Below are positions 36,750-47,589 of a stretch of DNA of 64,000 nucleotides, one piece after another; the first letter of the stretch is position 1, and each line of letters opens with the position of its first letter. This DNA is from Epiperipatus broadwayi. Its lineage: Eukaryota > Onychophora > Udeonychophora > Euonychophora > Peripatidae. Below the pieces are notes generated by a model. The model made no database searches. It worked only from the letters and a program-made list of their open reading frames with translations, and was not told the origin of the DNA. The stretch lies in assembly GCA_028023455.1 (NCBI GenBank), contig JAQFVV010000031.1, forward strand, positions 5,810,926 through 5,874,925. The letters run 5' to 3'. A program made the translations under genes and the position numbers.

Positions 36750-37260
36750 AAAGTACTGAATAGTATTTCCTTTCGAAAAATTTTTTTTTATATTTTAAAT
36801 CAACACGTGCATATGTATATTAGATTTGAAATTTTCATGGATTTATAAGTGTGAGCCCACTTACACAGAAATTAAATTCAAATGCGATTTAATAGTGATG
36901 TTGCTAGGAAAACTGTTACTTGGTACTAATAGTTATTTTTCTACGATATAAATTACTTGGTATTAATAGTTTCCAAGATCGAACTATGTAGTTGTAGTCA
37001 AGTGTTGTTAGCCGAGAGGTTAGCGCAGCTGCCTTGCAAGCGAAGCAGTTGGTTGCAGATCGTTGTTGCGTTTCGCCTCCTGGCCGTTGCTATGACATAT
37101 GAAAAAAAAAAAAAAAGAACTATGTAGTTGTAATTATTCGCTACATTTTTTTCTATTATCAAGGTGTAATTGGTAAAAGTATTCAAAAAAAATAATAATT
37201 TATTTAAATTTTTTGAAAACATTCAACTGTTAATAATAGCATACATATTATTTTTTATAA
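36750..37260 (+). repeat. Dispersed repeat, copy with a SINE inside
   Basis: Flanking blocks (TATTTCCTTTCGAAAAATT then TTAAATCAACA; later TTGTAATTATTCG, TAATTGGTAAAAGT and ACATTCAACTGTTA-TAATAGCA) match 46930-47100 in order. The latter lacks about 300 bp including the SINE. Confidence 0.65.
36997..37116 (+). mobile_element. tRNA-derived SINE, copy 4 (second subfamily)
   Basis: A perfect 16-bp target duplication, gaactatgtagttgta, lies at 36981-36996 and 37117-37132, so the insertion ends are certain. The head has TAGCCGAGAGGTTAGCGCAG (box A region), loop CTTGCAA (would read TGC), extra sequence AAGCAGTTGGTTGCAG not found in copies 2 and 3, then TATGACATATG and a 15-bp A tail. It shares the extra block with copy 5, defining a second subfamily. 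Confidence 0.92.
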
Positions 37261-37295
37261 TGCAAAACGTATAGTGAAGTCTCTATTTCATAAAG

Positions 37296-37505
37296 ATAAA
37301 TAAATTCAGTAGCTCTAATTGTGAAGCAGACACAATATATAAATATTGCTTCTTAGGTTAAAAATAATATCTTATCTATTCACTGCAAATTATGTTAAAT
37401 ATATTAAAATGCAGATTAGTGTAATTAGGAAGCATGAAATTAAATTAGCTCAGATCTCAATAACTTATAAATATAACTACTTCATTTCACACATTGAACA
37501 CCTCC
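37296..37505 (+). repeat. ~210-bp direct repeat at the 3' side of the minus-strand LINE
   Basis: ATAAATAAATTCAGTAGC, TATTCACTGCAA, AGGAAGCA, TCAGATCT and ACTTCAT occur in the same order at 42020-42230. The copies are clearly diverged. They lie next to the two ends of the LINE at 37.5-42.0 kb. Confidence 0.65.
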
Positions 37506-37779
37506 CTAGAACAACTATGTAAACTGTAAAGCAATTGCATACTGATAATTGAAAATGGAAAAAATAATCACTGTCACATAATGTGATGTGATGCAATGTG
37601 ACCTTCTTATATGGAGTCAGAAATCTCTTAGTAACTATGCCCAGAAAAACCTGTTAGTGACTTTAACATCTCTTTCCATTCCCAACCCTAAGTTTTCCCA
37701 TATTCTTATGTAGCCTGCTCAATCCCATTTTCACAAAATAATCTTTGTCAACTCCATGACCTTTATATCGAAATCCCAC

Positions 37780-38629
37780 TTATCTTTTCCCATACCCAGC
37801 ATAAAAACCAATAACTTTCTTTCTGTATAATCACTTTGTTTATATTTATTCTTCCACAACTTCATTATTTGTACCTTTCTGCTTTCATGCATTTACATTC
37901 AATTAATAGATGTCTAATATTTTCTATGCCTTCCTTAAACAACTTGCAGATTTAATCATCCACATTTTTCCATCTATGTGAATATTTCCTTGTTGCTAAA
38001 GATCCCATTTGAGCCTTAAACAGCGAAGTACTTTGCTTGCTATTATCGTAAATTAACTCACATCCAATAATCTGTTTACTTCTATAAATATTTAAACTTT
38101 TTTACTCTCCATATCAGTTCTCCATCTATCGAACTCCCTATTCTTTATTAATGCATATATTCTTTATCCCATTTCTTAACACTAGAACACTCAATAATTA
38201 ACCAAACACAATCATCCCACTTTTTGTATAATAATACTAACATAAATTCTTTATCCAAATCTTCTGCATATCACATTACCTTCCTCACCCCTTTTGTTGC
38301 CTGCCCTTTATTCATAACCCAATTACATACCATTTTGGCTTTTCTTTTATGATCCATAAACTGCAATCTATCTTAAAAATTTCCATTTTGCTTTTTGCAT
38401 CTCTCATATAAAAACTTGGCCATCATTTCTCCTTGCATTGCCTCCTTTGCCATGCACACATCTGTATCTAATGCATGTCTTCCTACTTTTCTTCATACTT
38501 TTTCTAAGTCATCTAATACCTCTTTACTAACACATAGCACATTGTTTCTATATGTTAACCCTGCTACCCCACTCACTTTCATACAAGTCTAGCTGCATCA
38601 TATTTATTATATGAAAACACTATTAATTA
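37780..38629 (-). pseudogene. LINE ORF2 C-terminal region
   Basis: Continues with GVAGLTYRNNVLCVSKEVLD, KVGRHALDTDVCMAKEAMQG and FMDHKRKAKMVCNWV. It ends with IENIRHLLIECKCMKAERY (about 37920-37870), which matches the H-L--C part of the C-terminal CCHC knuckle of LINE ORF2. Several frame changes. Confidence 0.72.
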
Positions 38630-39480
38630 CTTTATCAATCCCTTTCTGTTCTTTGCTTTGTTTATCATTTTTTTCTCCCATTCATACAAGAAATTTCTCT
38701 GAATACTTAAGATGATTCCCAAATAGTTATATCTAGTCACCACACTTAACATTGCATCCCCTAATAAAATGCTTTGTCATCTCTTTCCCCAATATTGATA
38801 ATCATTACTTTTGATTTTTCTTCACTAAATTTAATCCTAATCTCTTTACCTGTATTTGTGCATGTCCTTAGCATAATTTCCATATCTTCCCACCTTTCTG
38901 CACACAAAAAGACATCCTCCACAAATAAAAGACCCATCAATGTATATATTCCCTTGGCACCTATTAATGCTATCTATAATCCACTTCTTAGTCTTTCTAT
39001 TATAGGGCATCATTGCCTTAGTCTCACCCCATATTTAACTTTAACTCAATCTATATTCCCTAATTGATAAGTATATTAATTATTTTCATATTATTTCTTA
39101 ATAATATCCATTAAAGCTTCATTCATTTCCAAATTTACTAAACTTACCCAAATCTATTTCTATTTAATCTATCATACACCTTCTCTATATCTGTATGCCC
39201 CCTCATAGCCATAAGTTGTGTAACTACAAATAAACTAAAACATCCTTGCATTTCTCAGACTATACTATTTTCTTCCATCCATTTTGCAACTTTTCCAGCC
39301 ACCATATATGAGAAAACTTTATATAGCACTGCCATTACCACTATTTGTCTATAATTGTTTTACTTTCTATGATCTTTACCCTTGTCTTTAAATAGTAGTT
39401 TTACTCTTGTATTACTCCAACTACCGAGAACATCTCTCTTCTCTGCTGTCTTATTAAAACATGATAATAGTTTTAGTTTT
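38630..39480 (-). pseudogene. LINE reverse transcriptase remnant
   Basis: RT fingers: WSNTRVKLLFKDKGKDHR, then YRQIVVMAVLYKVFSYM and GKVAKWMEEN (39420-39260). The DIEKVYD block for motif A follows (about 39190). Motif C reads GLLFVEDVFLCAERWEDME (about 38940-38880); the usual LLFADD is LLFVED, so the first catalytic Asp is Glu. Then RIKFSEEKSKVMIINI and VTRYNYLGIILS (about 38730). RT in this family copies the element's own RNA at the nicked target. Confidence 0.82.
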
Positions 39481-40639
39481 TCCCTATGTCCTAAATTCAT
39501 TACCATATCTGCTGCCCATCCATACAAACCTCTTGCCTTTCAACCTTTCAATTTCTTTCCTGCATTATTTAGTTCTTTTTTTTGTAAACCTAATATTCAC
39601 ATTACTATATGCTTTCATAGTTTAAATAGGCTTTAGCTTGTACTCAATGCACTTTGAAATTTCACAATAATCAAGCATATTTTGCCAATAGAGGGAACTT
39701 TCCAAACCACAACACAAGATAGCAACTTTTATAAAGATAAAAATGTCTGTCTTAACTTTAACCTAAAGCCTGTTTAAACTATTTACATATGCTCTCTGTG
39801 TGCACAATTAATTAATTACTACTCTTCAATAATTTATATGCATACATGTTTGTTATCACTCTGTCCTTCACATGTAATATCTTTTCTATATCCATTACAT
39901 ACTTATTCAAGATTATCTCTAATTCTTCTTTAGAACTACACTTTAGTTCCTCATCATCTAGTAATAATATTTATTTCTCCCCTACATTTCATCTTTTAAT
40001 GTATTTTCATTTTTTTACCCCCTTCTCTTCCACTTTTATTAATATTCTCCAACAATTTACTATTCAATTTTTTTCTCACTCTATAATTATCCCTTTTAGC
40101 TAACTTATTTTTTTCTAAGTACTTTTCCCATTTAACATTAAAATCTTTTTCACTTTCTTTATTCTTAATGACAATTTATATTCTCTGCAAGTTTTTTCCC
40201 TCTCATTTACACTTTTACTAACTCTTACTTTCCTATTACTTTTATCCTTCTGAATATTCTCACCTAAAACCATGATTGCCACTTTTTCTATTTTACATCA
40301 ATCCTTATACTGACCTCTAACTAACTCTTCTATGGTTTCTTCTGCTTTTATTTTATACTTTTCAAACTTATTCTTATCATTCACTCTCCATCCACATCTT
40401 TCACTATCATTTCTACTTTTATTACTATTTTACATCTCATTACTAACCATTTCTAATATAAGGAAGTTATGATCACTATTACTTACTCTCTCTTCATTAT
40501 CAGACACCTTAATTTTCTATACATTATTTATTTTCTCTTTCTCTACTAATACATAAAGAGTATATTATTTCTAGACTATGTGTATTGTCCCTCATAAATA
40601 TTTTATAAATTTTTAATGCCTAAATTCACTCTCTGACAA

Positions 40640-41115
40640 AAACTCTTCAAAAGTTGTCCATTCTTGTTACCTAAATCATCGATTTCTTCTATATGTCCAT
40701 TCATATCTCCTATAATGCTTATTCCCTTCCCCTTTTCTTTGAAACTCTGTATATCCTTAACTAAGCATTCACATATACAAAGGTTTCACTCCATTATAGT
40801 TTGACTATTTCCAGTGACTATATACAGTATAGCTACCATTCATTCTTGTCTTCCTAACCTTATCTCAAACCACAAATATTCTTGACATTTAACAGTAATT
40901 AAATATTTTTTTGACATAATACATATACCACCAACCCTTTTTTATTTTATTTTCTATTTATACCTTACCATACCATGTGTCTTCTAGAATATGTTCTTCT
41001 TCTTTTAGCTGTTTATCAACTACTGCTAATACCTCAAGCTCTTCATTTTTAATTGCTTTGTTTATTTCCAATCACTTTTCTGGTCTCCTACTACCTTGAA
41101 TATCCAAATACCCAA
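40640..41115 (-). pseudogene. LINE APE-type endonuclease remnant
   Basis: It starts IKIGYLDIQGSR then AIKNEELEVLAVVDKQLKEE, the usual N---N-R-G--K--EL-----D---- -E--L opening with the conserved Asn and Glu positions shifted. Around 40720-40650 it reads GKGISIIGDMNGH followed by IDDLGNKNGQLL, matching the GDFN-H catalytic block. These residues normally cut target DNA to prime reverse transcription. Interrupted by stops and frameshifts between the two blocks. Confidence 0.8.
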
Positions 41116-41285
41116 TTTTAATAATTTCTTCTTTCATAACTACTCTTTTAGAAATTATTTTGACTCTTTCTTCTCTATTACATTTATAAATAACATGCTT
41201 ACCATTAATTTTAAAGACTCATTCCCTCTCCACATCTACATTTATATTTAAATTAGTTACCCGTTGATTATTTCATACATCCTGT

Positions 41286-41840
41286 CTATTCCTCTTCTTT
41301 CTTATAACATTGCCACTTAAAACCCCATCCCTCTTTATAAGTTTCCCAAACTATATTTTCTTCATAAATTAAACTTTCTAAATGCAATCCATCTTTATTA
41401 TATAACTCCCTTTTTTCAATAAAAAAATCCCACACATCCACAAATATGACATCATTTCTCTCACACAATTTTGTCAATTTCTCATTTAGAATATGACCTA
41501 TCTAATATATACCTCATACCAACTACTCCTACTCTTACGTTAATCTTATTCAAATTCCTAATCAATTCTATGTATTCATCCATTGCTCTCTCTGATGGTT
41601 CTGACAAATTATTCATCCCTACTATAACATACACATCTCTACTTCCTTGCTTCTTTATTTTATCTATAATATTCCTAATTTTACTTTCCAGACAAATATA
41701 TTCTTACATACATGTTTCTATTTTTCCTTGCAATTATATCTCCACATTCTCTAATTAATGATTATCCTAGAAATAGTATCTCATAGTCTACTTTCTCTGC
41801 TTTATCCATAACCTTCTCTATCACCTTCTGGACTTCCTTA
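41286..41840 (-). pseudogene. LINE ORF1: SGNH/GDSL-type esterase domain remnant
   Basis: Three family blocks appear in order. Block I (normally GDS): YEILFLG, a stop where Asp is expected, then SLIRECGD (about 41790-41740). Block III (normally GTND): RDVYVIVGMNNLSEPSER (about 41640-41590). Block V with the catalytic Asp and His: the frame 41286-41477 reads CERNDVIFVDVWDFF then ELYNKDGLHLESL. The final part is open for 63 codons. Block III is altered, block I has lost the region of its key Asp-Ser pair to a stop, and at least one frameshift lies between them. In this family the esterase ORF precedes ORF2, which is the arrangement here. Confidence 0.8.
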
Positions 41841-42019
41841 TCTACTTCTTCCCTATCATTACTACTCAATAATTCCTTCATCTGCTCACACTTCATCTGT
41901 AACAGTTTTAATTTTGCTTCTAAATCCCTTCTTCCCCTATCTTACTTATATTTGACTAACCATCTCCATTTCACTACTAATTTTTCCACCCACTTCTGTC
42001 ACTCCACTACAACCCTACA

Positions 42020-42230
42020 ATAAATAAATTCAGTAGCGCTACCTATGATACAAACACAAATTCTGAATTTATCAACAGAGGAAAATATAACTTCTTAACT
42101 ATTTACTGCAAGGCTGTTGAGTATGTTTTAAGTTTAGACTAGTATAAACAGGAAGCACATAGTTAAATATTATCAGATCTTAGTAGCTGATAACTGAACA
42201 TACTTCATAAGTTGTAAAAGAAGAAAGATT
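42020..42230 (+). repeat. ~210-bp direct repeat at the 5' side of the minus-strand LINE
   Basis: Partner of 37296-37505. It begins exactly where the LINE's recognisable sequence stops. It could be the 3' end of an older tandem copy or a very long, old target duplication. Confidence 0.65.
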
Positions 42231-42644
42231 GATTAACGATCATTTTACATTGAAAAATTTCCAATTTTTGTGTTCATTGTCATATAAAACTATAAAATAA
42301 AAGTTATTGCAGCCACAAAAATGTACATATAAATGCATCAAGCTTATGCTAAAACATCTTTATGTAATCTCTCTGATATGATGACATGTGGTATAGACAG
42401 ATTACTTTAATAAAGTTTTTTTCAATAATAATATTGCCTGCAATAAGGAGGATAATAGTAAAGGATTGTGTTTAAAGTATAAAGAGAAATGTAGAAAAAA
42501 ATAAATCAACAAATATAAAAATTAAAATTTACATTACTAGATAATTTTATTAATGCAATGAAAATGAAGTTCATTAATTATATAATTAAGCTCTATATAG
42601 CCACAGGTATATAACAAGCCTGTGTTTCAGTTATTACATTATAG
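42231..42644. other. AT-rich non-coding sequence
   Basis: Nothing coding. AAGCCTGTGTTTCAGTTAT at 42616-42634 recurs in the same orientation at 47810-47828, just outside repeat X4. Confidence 0.45.
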
Positions 42645-43085
42645 AGATGTCTGCCCATCCTTGCATATGTATTAAATGGATTATGTCCTGTACATGTGGG
42701 GTTCAGATTGACCTTAGGTCAACATGGGTGTGACAATAATCTTGGCCTCAGGGTGGCCTTTGAGCATTCCATCATCAGATTTTCAATTGGATGGACGGTT
42801 GAAGAGTTGGAGTGTGGAGTGGATTGAAACCTGTCCATTAAACTATGAGGATAGTCTATCTTAATATATATCTGAGCACTTATACTATATATGTGTGTAA
42901 AGATGATAGTCTGGACTAACTGATGATTGCTGGTTTAGCATGAAATACATATATTGGTGATTATTTATCTTTTCAGCATATATGTGTTTAGGTGTATCAG
43001 TGTTATTAGATAGATTGGAGAGAGGTGGGTGGTGTGAAAGTCTGTGCTCATATACCCTATATTAATTGAAAATTGTATTTATCTA
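42645..43085 (+). repeat. Repeat X, copy X3 (likely PLE terminal repeat)
   Basis: Full-length form: about 255 bp upstream of the ribozyme (CTGCCCATCCTTGCATATG onward), the ribozyme, and about 115 bp downstream to TCATATACCCTATATTA. It directly precedes the same-strand PLE family D RT remnant. Together with the hammerhead this fits a PLE pLTR. Confidence 0.8.
42900..42969 (+). ncRNA. Hammerhead ribozyme, type I minimal (X3)
   Basis: CTGATGA at 42920-42926, stem II TGCT/AGCA around GGTTT, GAAA at 42942-42945, TACATA as stem III (one change from self-complementary TACGTA), then TA and TTGGT. Stem I: AC-AA pairs with TTGGT with one mismatch in this copy, followed by an outer helix across a TGG bulge. 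Confidence 0.72.
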
Positions 43086-43089
43086 TTTA

Positions 43090-45760
43090 TCAGTTGCTAT
43101 TGTGCCATGGACTTTTTTTGGAAATTTAAGTTCTTAAATAAAATTACCTCTTAGACTTATAGGAGATTTGGAAGGTATATTTAATTAAGCAGCAGTTTAT
43201 GTTGAAAGATTTTTTATTGATAAATTAGAGTTTGGTAAACGTTCAATTACTTTTTTATTTGTTTTTGTCAAAAAAAATAGATAAACTTAATTTGGCTGAT
43301 GAAGACAGATTATTTACCTTGGATGTTCAAGAATTGTATTGATTTTTTAAAAAAAAAAGATCATATCAATAAAATATATGCAAATTTAAGTGCTTGTTTC
43401 TTAAAGATTTATCACCTCTTATTGATCAAAATCTGATTACCACTTTTGTAAATCAACTTTAAATAGTAATAATCAGCCATTAAGGTAATGAACATGCACT
43501 TTGTGAATTTTAACTATAAATGAATACTCTCACTTTCCAAACACTAGATAAAGTCTTTGTGAAAAGATAGAATGAATCCATCTATCCTTTCAACCCAAAC
43601 GTTTAAGTATGGTCAAATCTTAAGCATTAGGAAATGAGAGCATGAACATATTAAACAATCACTTTAAATTACCTTTACTATACCTGAATGAATGATTCTT
43701 GTGAAATTTACTAGAATTTATGATACATCATTCTTAGTTGAAATTAAACATATGTAAATAAGTATTTATTTTATATAACATGATGTTTTTAAACTGTATA
43801 TAGTAATATTCAACCATTAAGCTAATGCACATGCACTTTGTGGATTTTAACTATAAATGAATACTCTCATTTTCCAAACACAAAATAAATGCTTATTTAA
43901 ATCAATTTTATAAATTTTTGAAGGTTGACTCATGGAGTTTCCAGTTGTGGGCAGTTATATGTTGTTATATTATGATGAGGATATTTTAAAATAATTTTTC
44001 CATTAGAAGTTAATAGTTATTTTAGATGTGTATATGATAAGTTTATTACTGGATTACCTGTTATAGTAAAACATTTTCTTAATAAATTAAATTATATTTA
44101 ATGACATAAAATGAACTGCTACTTCTTAGAGCAATGTATATAAAGTAAAATATTTTGATTATTTATGGAAAGAATATAATTAATTATAAAATGTCCACAA
44201 AATATTTGTCAATTAAAGGATTTGTATAAACAATGTTAAATGTTCCACTCTTGTATAAATTAGTTGAAATTAGACAATTTTTATTTAAAAATAATATTAT
44301 ATGTAAATTTGAGAGTGATGAATTATCCAATATTGAAATATGAACTAATGATTGATTAAATGTGGGACATAAAAAAAGTTATTTTATTTATAATATATAA
44401 ATTTATACATAGATGGAGGAGAAAAGTATTGAAAAAAAATACATAGACTTCATTACTACATGTAAATAATAGTGTGTGTGTAGTACTATTACATCATCAC
44501 TTTCTGAATATTTGAATGTTGTATTTAATGTTGGACCAAATACTGGTAGATTAGATATTAACTTCTTAACCTGTTGAAAAGTTTTAACTTCTTTTTTAGT
44601 ATTATATCATTATTATTTATCAGAATATAATAAATTTGACTTTATTTGATGGATATTTTACTTTAGAAATTAAATAGATTTTAATAAATCGTATTTAACT
44701 TTCACAATTATTGTAAAAAATACATTTTAATCAAAACAAAGCACCATTTTCTCATTCAACTTTTGGAAGGAGCAGACTGATTTTACAAAATAAAGAAAAA
44801 CTTCTTTGTTTGATGCTTGTATCTAAAATGTGAAAAAATGGTTATCAATATTTGGTAAATCTATCAACTTATGCTGTATAACTTTAAATTTTTTAAAGTA
44901 ATATTTATATTATGGTTATATCTTTAACAGACTTTCAGTGGTGTCATGTTATTAACAGATCTAATTCTCACCACTGTAATGTCCATGGTAACATTGCTCA
45001 AAAAATATAACTTTTTATAGTTAAAATAATACATTTCTATCATATATATATATATATATTCTTGATTTGTAATAACTTTTATACATTTATTGTGCAAAAA
45101 TAATTATAAATTTCCCAATAAATCAAGTTTTTAGTTATTCATAATATCACAAAGAACATGACATCAAAGAAGATAATAAATTCTCATTACTATGGAGTTA
45201 TGCAACATTTGAATTCTCCAATATTTTCAATTTTCTTCACATCTTTAAAGTTTTTTTTAAATTAAATATTAGGAAAAATGTATGTGAATTTTAACACACA
45301 TGAAAAAAAGTTAACAAAAGTTTCAATAGAGAGCCAATATACACAAATTTAATATTTTAATTTCTCAAATGTTGTGGTGGTGTGGTAAAAAAGCAATGAT
45401 TAATAAAAAGATTGTTCTTGATAAAAACCAATAAATGTTATATTATTTTTAATGTGGTGTATTGTTGCTGATTCAGTTATGTTGGTGAATCATAATATGC
45501 ATTGAGAAAGAGTAATCATGAACATGAACTTTATATAATAATTTGCATTATTATGCAGATATATTTAAACCTGTATATGCTGAACATCCATTTATTTGTA
45601 TTGGAGATTCATTCTTTGACAATATTTTTAATTTGCAGGTCGAACTGATTTGAAAAAAAATGAAAGAATCATATTTTCTAAATATGACAGACATCATATT
45701 AAATAAATAGGATAATTGTGTAAAGGTACATAAATTACAGAAGGCTGGCCATTCACATAG
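43090..45760 (+). pseudogene. PLE family D: RT and GIY-YIG remnant
   Basis: Strongly decayed relative of family C. PLRLIGDLEGIFN and VERFFIDKLEFGKRSITFL (43150-43245) align with the family C PFRLMIEFGGSFM and FLQDMLGFGRYTV blocks. RT motif A reads RLFTLDVQELY (about 43310). Motif B is seen as LTHGVSSCGQLY (about 43930) after an insertion at 43461-43889. LYKLVEIRQFLFKNNIICKF then ESDELSNIEI (44225-44340) aligns with the family C connector. The nuclease survives as VVYCC, a stop, FSYVGES and EHELY (45455-45540). The N-terminus is missing, so it starts abruptly next to repeat X3. Confidence 0.75.
43461..43889 (+). mobile_element. ~430-bp insertion with ~91-bp terminal direct repeats (TRIM-like)
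   Basis: 43461-43552 and 43799-43889 are near-identical direct repeats (CATGCACTTTGTG, TTTTAACTATAAATGAATAC, TTTCCAAACAC). They bound a 246-bp non-coding interior. Outside them AAATCAACTTTA (43450-43461) and AAATCAATTTTA (43899-43910) look like a target duplication. The PLE family D reading (motif A side, then motif B side) resumes after it. Size and layout resemble a terminal-repeat retrotransposon in miniature, but no primer-binding site was recognised. Confidence 0.55.
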
Positions 45761-45814
45761 GAACATTAATTACTGTTGCATGTTGTTATTGCAATTTTTT
45801 TAAAATTTTAACTG

Positions 45815-45899
45815 TTAAATGCTATTCAGAATTGTGGGCACAGTCGTAAGCTGTCTACATCTATTTTTTGGTGTATTGGATATTCTAGAGTTTATTCCA

Positions 45900-45938
<39 letters not shown>

Positions 45939-46025
45939 ATTCTAGAGTTTATTCCAGATATATATATATATATATATATATATGATATATTTTTTATGTT
46001 CATCTGTCTACAATTTTTATTATAA
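45815..46025. repeat. Duplicated ATTCTAGAGTTTATTCCAGA unit with (AT)n tracts
   Basis: TTGGATATTCTAGAGTTTAT plus TCCAGA plus an AT tract occurs twice in tandem (45886-45932 and 45933-45983). The open frames on both strands here are translations of this repeat. Confidence 0.85.
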
Positions 46026-46929
46026 ATATACAGGCCATTTTAGTTTGATCTCACAAGCCAGGTACTGATTAATAGAGTACTGTAAAGATGGATAATAATA
46101 ATCCCAACATAATTATAAAGACGATTTATAACAATGTTAAAGGTTAACAATAGAAAAAAAATAGGTATATAAAATTGACCAATGAAATAAAAATTAGAAA
46201 TTCTTGAGATTAGTGTGACATTCTAAAAAAATATTCCAAATAATAGGAAGTTTTCAGGAGTTATCATGTTTGTTGATACAGTTACATCCTTTGAGTATCT
46301 CAATGGAATTTCCGATCTTACATTGATGGAAAGTGTCACATCTAGATAAGATCCTGGTATTCAAGAAATCAATATCTTAAAAATATTAAATCAATAAAAT
46401 CATATCCAAATACGACCTTTTCATCCCAATATAAGACTAGAAAAGTCATTGAAATCAAAATACCAAATCATATCGAACATGATAAGAAATGCAAACTTCC
46501 TTTTATATGGAAGATTTTTTAAAAAAACACACATTAATCTACTGTTGCTGGCTTTTGTTTTTCAATTTTATATGTATGTTGTTGTTTTTTTTTCTATTCG
46601 TGAAACTTTAATCTAATTATAAATCACTGTTTGCAGTACACTATTACCCATTTTGATAGTATTCTATTCATCACCAGTTTATGGTTTGTGTGAACAAGCC
46701 AAAACCATATGAAAATATATATAATAAAAATAAAATACAGATGACTGAAAAAATATATCATTTATATCTGTAAATTGTGAAAATCTTTATTTCAAATTCT
46801 ATCACGTAATTTCAATTGGTAGTTTTTAGAAGAAATTCAATTTTATTTCAAGTTTTTAAATATTTTTCAATTGTTAGTAATTTCACACTGTTACAGACAA
46901 ACATATATATATAATATGAAATTGTATTC
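46026..46929. other. AT-rich non-coding sequence with short dispersed matches
   Basis: CTTACATTGATGGAAAGTG then TCACATCTAGATA (46316-46348) recurs at 47110-47142. 46669-46715 is a degenerate copy of one arm of the 30.3-kb hairpin. No gene recognised. Confidence 0.45.
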
Positions 46930-47105
46930 CCCTTTTCAAAAATTAATTTATATTTCAAATCAACATACACAGATTGTTGTAATTATTTGTTAGACTGTTT
47001 CCGTCATATAGTTTTAATTGGTAAAAGTTTTTCGAAAAAAAAAATATATATATATTTTTTAAATACATTCAGCTGTTAGAAATAGCACACAAGTATCAGA
47101 ATCTT
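46930..47105 (+). repeat. Dispersed repeat, SINE-free copy
   Basis: Same-orientation partner of 36750-37260. TTGTAATTATTTG, TTAATTGGTAAAAGTTTT and ACATTCAGCTGTTA are shared. Confidence 0.65.
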
Positions 47106-47501
47106 CTCTGACCTTATATTGTTGGACAATGTCACATCTGGATAGTTGGTTAGAAGCACACATTAAATTTATAATTGTTCGATTGAAAAATAAAATACAA
47201 CTGCTTTATACCATTTCAGTTGAGTAGTGTGATAAACAAAACGGTGTGATGAATTATAATAAATGTAACTGACTATAATACTTTAAATGAAGTTTTTTTT
47301 CTTCTAAAAACAAGCATTTAACAATTAAACTAGATTCCGGAAATAGTCTAACATATAATTATATGTATTTTCGTCCGTTTGACAATAAACTGTACTATAA
47401 AAATTTCTTCATGTTTAATCCAGTTTCTTTGTGTCATTGCCTCTCTTCCCACATCATGTTATCAAATATCATTGCTTCATCTATCCATCTCACATGAATC
47501 T

Positions 47502-47534
47502 CTCTCTCTCTCTCTCACTCTCTCTCTCTCTCTA
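47502..47534. repeat. (TC)n microsatellite
   Basis: CT dinucleotides with one CA interruption; the only non-AT dinucleotide tract of note. Confidence 0.9.
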
Positions 47535-47589
47535 CTTCCTTTATGAGTATTATGCTATTTTTAAATAAATTATATACCTTATATGTAAT

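Larger units (their letters stand above)
37510..42019 (-). mobile_element. Nearly full-length LINE with esterase-type ORF1
   Basis: A 4.5-kb minus-strand element. The plus strand is conspicuously pyrimidine-rich, i.e. the coding strand is purine-rich, unlike all surrounding sequence. Reading 5' to 3' on the minus strand: SGNH-esterase-like ORF1 (41.84-41.29 kb), APE-type endonuclease (41.11-40.64 kb), reverse transcriptase (about 39.48-38.63 kb), then a C-terminal region with a Cys/His knuckle (to about 37.78 kb). SGNH esterase domains in the first ORF are established for CR1/L2-type LINEs. All frames have stops or shifts, so it is inactive. The upstream linker between endonuclease and RT (39.48-40.64 kb) is poorly readable. 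Confidence 0.85.

Noticed and set aside
38395-40103. Several plus-strand open frames rich in Ser, Pro, Phe and Leu
   Set aside because: They are antisense to the LINE RT and linker; the minus strand gives the recognisable protein.
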